A DNA stretch of 11,433 bases. It comes from a bacterium (GTDB lineage Bacteria > Patescibacteriota > Minisyncoccia > UBA6257 > UBA9933). Where the stretch lies: assembly GCA_021799155.1 (NCBI GenBank), contig JAJZBA010000010.1, forward strand, positions 1 to 11,433. Reading direction: 5' to 3'. Of the stretch, positions 5,662-9,417 are shown one piece after another; within the stretch, counting starts at the first letter, position 1, and every line of letters starts with the position of its first letter. The notes under the pieces were generated by a model. It made no database searches, was not told the origin of the DNA, and saw only the letters and a program-made list of their open reading frames with translations. The position numbers were made by a program, and so were the translations under genes.

Positions 5662-6994
5662 ACAATAATTCTTCAATAATTTGCTTTTCGTCCCAAGGAA
5701 TTTTTTTGCCGTTTTCCACACACATCCAAACTTCGCCGCCCTTACCGGTCAAAATCACGACATCGTCTTTTTTAGCGAGCGATAACGCTTTTTTAATTGC
5801 CTCTTTGCGGTCGATTATTTTAAATAAATTTCGAGTTTCGAATTTAGGATTTCGGATTTGCGAAAATCCGCTTTCGATGTCGTTTATAATCTGAAGCGGA
5901 TTTTCGTCGTACGGGTCTTCGTTTGTCAAAATAATTTTATCGCAATACTTCGCCGCTATTTCTCCCATTGCCGACCTTTTCCATTTGTCGCGGCCGCCGC
6001 CCTGCGCTCCAAGTAAACATATTAATTTTGAATTTTTAAATTTTAATTTTAAACTTGTTTTGTACACCGCCTCTAAACTTGATGGTTCGTGCGCATAATC
6101 AATAATCACAGTAAAATTTTGACCCTTACCCGCCCTGAGCCGAGTCGAAGGGTTTATTATTTCCAATCTGCCCGGCGGCGCTTTGGTAATTAACAACGCT
6201 TTTTTTATTTTTTCGATCGGAACGCCCAAAGCCAAAACTGCGCAAATTGCCGCGGCCGCGTTATAAATATTGAATTCGCCGATTAAAGGTATTTCAAATT
6301 TTTCGTTGTTGAACAAAAAACTCGTGCCATTTTTTGTTGATTTTACATCGGTTATTCGATAAAGATTTTGAATCGCGCCCGTTATTTTTTTAAGTTTTAA
6401 AGAATAAAGATATTTATTTTCAATTTCCGGTTTCAAAAAATAACTTACATTTTCATCATCAAAATTGTAAACACCAACACTATTCGGCTTTCCCGCCACT
6501 TTTTCAAATAATTTAACTTTAGCGTCGCGATAATTTTCAAAACCGCCGTGCCGTTCGATATGCTCCGGCGTCAAATTGGTAAAAACTGCCGCGTTATAAT
6601 CAATAAAACGATGCCGATATTGTAAAATTCCTTCCGAAGAAGTTTCTATTACAGCGTACCGGCAACCGGCTTTAACCATTTGTTTTAATAATTTTTGAAG
6701 CTGAAATCTGCCAAGCATTGTTTGTTTAGTATCGTTCAACCATTCTTTTTCTCCGATTTTAAATAAAACCGTTGTTGCCATTCCGGTTTTATAGCCGGCG
6801 GCTTCCAAAATTTGAGCGATCAAATAAGAAGTTGTGCTTTTGCCTTTGGTGCCGGTAACGCCAATGACCGCTAATTTTTTAGAAGGGAAACCGTAGGTTA
6901 AAGCGCCTAAAAAACCGATTAAATAATGATAAGTCGGCTGAAAAAATTCAAAAACCGGCCGAGGAATAAGTTTTTTTAACGCGCTTAAAATCAT
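5648..6994 (-). CDS. MurE-like Mur ligase with a shortened N-terminus
   Basis: Mur ligases add an amino acid to UDP-MurNAc-peptide using ATP. The 448-residue protein has the P-loop GTKGKST (48-54), ETSSEG (117-122), TNLTPEHIERHG (139-150), YRDAKVKLF with Lys159 at the carbamylated-lysine position, PPGRLEIIN, IIDYAHEPSSLE (297-308), GGGRDKWKRSAMGEIA and TGKGGE (416-421). The P-loop sits about 60 residues earlier than in E. coli MurE, so most of the N-terminal UDP-binding domain is absent. The MurE substrate motif DNPR, which selects meso-diaminopimelate, is replaced by EDPYDENP (359-366), so the added amino acid is unknown. Repeat insertions occur at about 282-290, 314-324 and 378-392. Its ATG overlaps the ruvA stop (ATGA). 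It may be a MurE variant or a related tripeptide-synthetase-like ligase. Confidence 0.85.
   Translation of the reverse strand: MILSALKKLIPRPVFEFFQPTYHYLIGFLGALTYGFPSKKLAVIGVTGTKGKSTTSYLIAQILEAAGYKTGMATTVLFKIGEKEWLNDTKQTMLGRFQLQKLLKQMVKAGCRYAVIETSSEGILQYRHRFIDYNAAVFTNLTPEHIERHGGFENYRDAKVKLFEKVAGKPNSVGVYNFDDENVSYFLKPEIENKYLYSLKLKKITGAIQNLYRITDVKSTKNGTSFLFNNEKFEIPLIGEFNIYNAAAAICAVLALGVPIEKIKKALLITKAPPGRLEIINPSTRLRAGKGQNFTVIIDYAHEPSSLEAVYKTSLKLKFKNSKLICLLGAQGGGRDKWKRSAMGEIAAKYCDKIILTNEDPYDENPLQIINDIESGFSQIRNPKFETRNLFKIIDRKEAIKKALSLAKKDDVVILTGKGGEVWMCVENGKKIPWDEKQIIEELLYEKI
5823..5863. repeat. In-frame low-complexity word in the Mur ligase (TTTCGAATTTAGGATTTCGG type)
   Basis: TTCGAGTTTCGAATTTAGG / ATTTCGGATTTGCG repeats encode FSQIRNPKFETRNLFK (about residues 377-392), in the loop before IIDRKEAI. 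It resembles the ppsA word at 1524-1600. Confidence 0.6.
6016..6056. repeat. In-frame low-complexity word in the Mur ligase (AATTTTGAATTTTTAAATTT type)
   Basis: AT-only repeats of TTTTGAATTT/TTTTAAATTT encode SLKLKFKNSKLI (about residues 314-325), just ahead of CLLGAQGGGRD. It may partly be normal lysine-rich coding sequence. Confidence 0.4.
6123..6152. repeat. Palindromic repeat inserted in frame in the Mur ligase (family A, copy 3)
   Basis: Outer arms CCCTT (6123-6127) and AAGGG (6148-6152) surround CCCTGAGCCGAGTCG. It encodes PSTRLRAGK (residues 282-290), between GRLEIIN and GQNFTVIIDYAH, where family members join the two blocks directly. Confidence 0.7.
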
Positions 6995-7566
6995 TTTTTG
7001 CTTAAAATTTTTAAAGCCAATTTTATCCGCTCTTCCAACTTCTCGGGTTTTTCCGGAAGACTTTTCATCGCTTCTTCAATTTCTTTTTGCCGATAGCCGA
7101 GATTTTTAAGAACGGTTTTAATTTCAGAATCGCTTTCCTGCGGCAAAAAACCGCCGCTTTTTTCTTTTTTGAATTTATCTTTCAACTCCAAAATCAATCG
7201 CTCGGCTTTTCTTCGGCCGACACCCGAAGCTTGAGCCAATAAATCGGCCCGGCCTTTATTAATTGCCGCAACCAAACTTTCTTGAGAAAACTTGCCCAAA
7301 ATCGCCAAGGCGGATTTCGGTCCGATTTTCGGCGCGGCGTTCAACAGCTCAAATAATTCCAGTTCTTTTTCGTTTAAAAAACCGTAAATCTCTATTCCTC
7401 CTTGATGAATATTTAAAAAACAAAAAAATTTTGTTTTTGTTCCGACTGCCGGCAAACCCCTGTAAGTTCTGTCGGAAACAAGAATTTTCAAACCGATGCC
7501 GTTGGCTTCAATAATCGCGAAACCATTTTTTTTGGCGATTAGTTTTCCGGAAAGAGAATAAAGCAT
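6991..7566 (-). CDS. ruvA: Holliday junction DNA helicase subunit RuvA
   Basis: RuvA binds four-way DNA junctions and positions RuvB for branch migration in recombination and repair. The 191 residues are close to the usual 190-205. Domain I, an OB fold, covers about 1-62 (MLYSLSGKLIAKKNGFAIIEANGIG...). Domain II has two helix-hairpin-helix motifs, LLNAAPKIGPKSALAIL (about 75-91) and ASGVGRRKAERLILELKDK (about 112-130); the first has PKIGPK where VNGVGPK is usual. After a short linker, domain III (about 147-191) has KTVLKNLGYRQKEIEEAM, the RuvB-binding part. ATG at 7566 gives the standard N-terminus. Only weak AT-rich sequence lies upstream, with no Shine-Dalgarno. It leads the ruvA-mur-archease operon; its TGA overlaps the next ATG by 4 nt. 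ruvB and ruvC are not in the window. Confidence 0.95.
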   Translation of the reverse strand: MLYSLSGKLIAKKNGFAIIEANGIGLKILVSDRTYRGLPAVGTKTKFFCFLNIHQGGIEIYGFLNEKELELFELLNAAPKIGPKSALAILGKFSQESLVAAINKGRADLLAQASGVGRRKAERLILELKDKFKKEKSGGFLPQESDSEIKTVLKNLGYRQKEIEEAMKSLPEKPEKLEERIKLALKILSKK

Positions 7567-7572
7567 AAATCT

Positions 7573-7601
7573 ATTTTAATTAATTATGCCTATTAACACA
7601 A
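7573..7601 (-). promoter_or_regulatory. Candidate promoter of ruvA (would give a leaderless mRNA)
   Basis: On the minus strand TTGTGT (7601-7596) and TAAAAT (7578-7573) are 17 nt apart. Transcription about 7 nt downstream would begin at the A of the ruvA ATG (7566). The lack of any Shine-Dalgarno fits this, but the -35 match is weak and the region is AT-rich. Confidence 0.35.
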
Positions 7602-7605
7602 TCGC

Positions 7606-7661
7606 TTGACATTTTAAAATTATTTAGTATTATTTAATCAGTAACCGATAATTTTTGTCGG
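7606..7661 (+). promoter_or_regulatory. Duplicated promoter and leader, copy 1
   Basis: TTGACA (7606-7611), 16 nt and TATTAT (7628-7633) form a good sigma-70-type promoter. The leader CCGATAATTTTTGTCGG has 4-bp arms CCGA/TCGG. The 56 bases match 8561-8616 at 54 positions. A strong GGAGGG follows at 7681-7686 before the ATG at 7695. Confidence 0.8.
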
Positions 7662-7694
7662 GTTTAAAACAAAATAAAAAGGAGGGTGATTTAA

Positions 7695-8201
7695 ATGAGA
7701 ATAAAACCAGATGTTATTGTAGCTTTCGCGTTCGGCAAATTTGACGATAATGACAAACCTACCTGCCCAAATAGGATTATCGCAGACTTCGCCGAGTATC
7801 TTGCCGCAAAAAACATGGTTCCGATAGTGACTCAGACAGATGTTCCTATAATTCACTCTGTTATGGGGATCTATTTTGTAGATCTTGGTCGTCTCTTGAC
7901 CATCGGCGCAAAAGAAATTTATCTATCTACTCTTAGTATAGCCGAAAAAACAAAGGAATTAGCAAAAGAAAAAGGATGGAAGACGGTCAGTGTTGTTGCT
8001 GCGGCTCCTCACAAATGGCGATGCGAACGTGATTTGCGGAAAATGGGATTTGTGATTTTAGAAGAAATGTATTTCAATAGATACAGATTTTGGTTTTCTC
8101 GTAAATCGAAGCAATGGTGGACGCGAGGGCCCATAAGGTGGTGGTTTTACGAAATCCTAGTTCGGCTTCTGCCGTGGTGGCTGTATAAAAAAATTGCGTA
8201 A
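7695..8201 (+). CDS. Possible DUF218 (YdcF/SanA/ElyC-like) protein with a Trp-rich tail
   Basis: The 168-residue protein is only tentatively placed. DVIVAFAFGKFDDN (6-19), CPNRIIADFAEYLAAK (24-39) and KGWKTVSVVAAAPHKWRCERDLRKMGF (93-119) follow the DUF218 pattern: a beta-strand with Gly, an N..A..A helix, then a strand ending near H..R....L...GF. Those proteins often act near the envelope, but their reactions are mostly unknown. There is no N-terminal membrane helix. The last 40 residues hold seven Trp (133, 141, 142, 149, 150, 161, 162) with many Arg/Lys, suggesting an amphipathic membrane-surface segment. ATG at 7695 has GGAGGG eight nt upstream. The gene is divergent from ruvA, under leader copy 1, with the next gene 13 nt after its stop. 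The Rossmann-like family guess is inference. Confidence 0.6.
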   Translation: MRIKPDVIVAFAFGKFDDNDKPTCPNRIIADFAEYLAAKNMVPIVTQTDVPIIHSVMGIYFVDLGRLLTIGAKEIYLSTLSIAEKTKELAKEKGWKTVSVVAAAPHKWRCERDLRKMGFVILEEMYFNRYRFWFSRKSKQWWTRGPIRWWFYEILVRLLPWWLYKKIA

Positions 8202-8214
8202 GGGAGGTGAAAAC

Positions 8215-8454
8215 ATGAATTTTAAACTATACCCGGGTTTTGACATAGGTTGCCACGACGTTGACGAATTTAGAATATTTTATGATTCAATAACTGGCAC
8301 CTACAATATGTATCTCGAAAGTCTATACAGAAAAGGAGAACTCATTAAGCACGGAATGAGTTCTTGTGAGCTTGGGGAAATAATGGCCCAAGAAATAGAA
8401 AAAGTTATTGCGAACACTACTAGAAAGAAAAAAGAGGTAAGTAAAGACACTTAG
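8215..8454 (+). CDS. Hypothetical small protein
   Basis: The 79-residue protein is not recognised. The N-terminal half (MNFKLYPGFDIGCHDVDEFR...YDSITGTYNMYLES) reads as beta-strands; the middle (CELGEIMAQEIEKVIANT) as a helix; the tail (RKKKEVSKD) is charged. There is no membrane segment or signal peptide. ATG at 8215 is preferred over an in-frame TTG at 8194 because GGGAGGTGA (8202-8210), a near-perfect match to the 16S 3' end, lies five nt before it. It begins 13 nt after the DUF218-like gene and is followed by a terminator, so the two form a short operon and may work together. Confidence 0.75.
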   Translation: MNFKLYPGFDIGCHDVDEFRIFYDSITGTYNMYLESLYRKGELIKHGMSSCELGEIMAQEIEKVIANTTRKKKEVSKDT

Positions 8455-8471
8455 TAACATCTGTTGTATTG

Positions 8472-8510
8472 AAGGGGTTTTAACTATTCATGTTAACCCC
8501 TTTTTTATTT
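8472..8510 (+). terminator. Rho-independent terminator after the two-gene operon
   Basis: AAGGGGTT-(TT)-AAC (8472-8484), loop TATTCAT and GTTAACCCCTT (8492-8502) form an 11-bp stem with a 2-nt bulge, followed by TTTTTTATTTCTTTT. It lies 17 nt after the stop of the preceding gene. Confidence 0.85.
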
Positions 8511-8560
8511 CTTTTACCTAAAATAGAATTTATATTATCAATATACTTCGTCATTCCGGG

Positions 8561-8616
8561 TTGACATTTTAAAATTATTTAGTATTATTTAGTCAGTAAT
8601 CGATAATTTTTGTCGG
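8561..8616 (+). promoter_or_regulatory. Duplicated promoter and leader, copy 2
   Basis: This has the same TTGACA (8561-8566), 16-nt spacer and TATTAT (8583-8588) as copy 1, and continues identical through TTTTTGTCGG. The two differences are A to G at 8592 and C to T at 8600. The second turns the C-G end of the small leader stem into a U-G pair, so the stem can still form. It serves the 22-codon ORF at 8635 and the gene at 8723. Confidence 0.8.
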
Positions 8617-8634
8617 CATAAAACCTAAAAGGAG

Positions 8635-8703
8635 ATGAATAATAGGTCTTGGAACAGAGATATCAGAATCATCAAGTGGGTAATCGAATTAAAAAATACT
8701 TAG
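8635..8703 (+). CDS. Possible 22-codon leader ORF
   Basis: It starts at ATG (8635) right after AAAAGGAG and reads MNNRSWNRDIRIIKWVIELK plus NT before TAG (8701-8703). The next gene's GGAGG starts five nt after this stop. The Shine-Dalgarno touches the ATG, which is too close for efficient initiation, so translation is uncertain. AGGAGATGAATAA at 8630-8642 is repeated at 8718-8730 around the next gene's start, so the small ORF may be a duplicated gene start. Alternatives are a regulatory leader peptide or untranslated leader. Confidence 0.35.
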   Translation: MNNRSWNRDIRIIKWVIELKNT

Positions 8704-8722
8704 AAAAGGAGGCAAGTAGGAG

Positions 8723-8989
8723 ATGAATAAAGCAAATGCGATGATTCAAGAACTTCCCGAGTATATAATTCAGGAAATGAAAGCATTAGCAAGGGCGGCT
8801 GTCATAAATAGTAACATCCACAATGACAAAACAACACCGGGAGATAATCTTTTCGTCAATCTTTTAAATGCGAGGATATCTGCAAATATATTTCTCGGAG
8901 AAAAATATCCGATGCATTCGAAAAAGATAGCCGAAATATTCCCTTTTGTGTTAGAAGAAAAATACAAGACGCAAGAAGCATCGTTTTAA
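8723..8989 (+). CDS. Hypothetical small, mostly helical protein
   Basis: The 88-residue protein is not recognised. Residues 1-30 (with IQELPEYIIQEMKALARAAV) and 44-88 (with LFVNLLNARISANIFLGEKY, then HSKKIAEIFPFVLEEKY) look like soluble helices around a polar loop (NIHNDKTTPGDN). There is no membrane segment, metal motif or helix-turn-helix that I can point to. ATG at 8723 has GGAGG ten nt upstream (8708-8712) and a second AGGAG touching it. It is transcribed from leader copy 2 and closed by a terminator eight nt after the stop, so it is a single gene or one preceded by the short ORF. Sharing a leader with the gene at 7695 suggests joint regulation. Confidence 0.7.
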   Translation: MNKANAMIQELPEYIIQEMKALARAAVINSNIHNDKTTPGDNLFVNLLNARISANIFLGEKYPMHSKKIAEIFPFVLEEKYKTQEASF

Positions 8990-8996
8990 TATTTGG

Positions 8997-9025
8997 GGCG
9001 GATCTCCACGGCTCCGCCTTTTTTT
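8997..9025 (+). terminator. Rho-independent terminator
   Basis: GGCGGA (8997-9002), a 10-nt loop and TCCGCC (9013-9018) are followed by seven T. It ends the transcript of the 88-residue gene and lies just before the rpsT promoter. Confidence 0.85.
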
Positions 9026-9032
9026 AAAGCTG

Positions 9033-9061
9033 TTGACATTAAAATTTTCCTGCTTTATTCT
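9033..9061 (+). promoter_or_regulatory. Promoter of rpsT
   Basis: TTGACA (9033-9038), 17 nt and TATTCT (9056-9061). The leader would be about 27 nt of AT-rich sequence with no Shine-Dalgarno before the ATG at 9095. Confidence 0.6.
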
Positions 9062-9094
9062 AAATCTTGTATTATTAATTCTTAAATATTAAAC

Positions 9095-9349
9095 ATGCCA
9101 ATCATCAAATCAGCAAAAAAAGCCCTGCGACAGAATATTCGTCGGAGGAAAACAAATCTAAAAAGAAAAACCGAATTAAAATCGGTTATTAAAGAATATA
9201 AAAAGATTGTCGGCGCCGGCGACAAAGAAAAAGCAAAAGAAAATCTCTCGCAAGTTTATAAAAAATTGGATAAAGCCGCGAAGGTGAATCTAATCAAAAA
9301 AAATAAGGCGGCAAGACTAAAATCGAGATTGAGTAAATTACTTAAATAA
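9095..9349 (+). CDS. rpsT: 30S ribosomal protein S20
   Basis: S20 binds 16S rRNA early in assembly of the small subunit. The 84-residue protein has the family length and pattern: MPIIKSAKKALRQNIRRRKTNLKRKTELKS at the start (usual 'MPNIKSAKKRVRQ...RR..N...KS'), then EYKKIVGAGDKEKAKENLSQVYKKLDKAAKVNLIKKNKAARLKSRLSKL. It is very Lys/Arg-rich, as expected of an rRNA-binding helical bundle. ATG at 9095 is the only start giving the conserved N-terminus. The leader lacks a Shine-Dalgarno, unlike the three orphan genes just upstream. It has its own promoter and is convergent with pnp. Confidence 0.97.
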   Translation: MPIIKSAKKALRQNIRRRKTNLKRKTELKSVIKEYKKIVGAGDKEKAKENLSQVYKKLDKAAKVNLIKKNKAARLKSRLSKLLK

Positions 9350-9350
9350 T

Positions 9351-9410
9351 CGAACAGCGAATTGGAACGATTATTACGGATTCGTAATATTCTGGTTTAT
9401 TCGCTGTTCG
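9351..9410. terminator. Large hairpin between convergent rpsT and pnp, probable shared 3' end
   Basis: Perfect 12-bp arms CGAACAGCGAAT (9351-9362) and ATTCGCTGTTCG (9399-9410) enclose a second 7-bp hairpin, TATTACG (9372-9378) / CGTAATA (9383-9389), with loop GATT. It starts two nt after the rpsT stop and ends eight nt before the pnp stop. Neither side has a T-run, so it may stop or stabilise both transcripts rather than act as a classical terminator. Confidence 0.6.
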
Positions 9411-9417
9411 TATATAA

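Noticed and set aside
5662..5721. Upstream ATG extending archease to 159 residues
   Set aside because: The extra residues lack family similarity and would overlap the Mur ligase by 74 nt; homology begins at MKKYETLPH.
7638..7856. Minus-strand ORF of 72 codons
   Set aside because: It is antisense to the leader copy and the DUF218-like gene, with no ribosome site.
8194..8214. TTG start extending the 79-residue protein
   Set aside because: It would overlap the previous gene and translate the Shine-Dalgarno itself; the ATG at 8215 has ideal spacing.
8770..8967. Minus-strand ORF of 65 codons
   Set aside because: It is antisense to the 88-residue gene, which has a strong Shine-Dalgarno, promoter and terminator.
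9351..9410. tRNA gene, attachment site or integron attC site
   Set aside because: There is no cloverleaf or TTC arm, no GTTRRRY/RYYYAAC core, and no integrase nearby.
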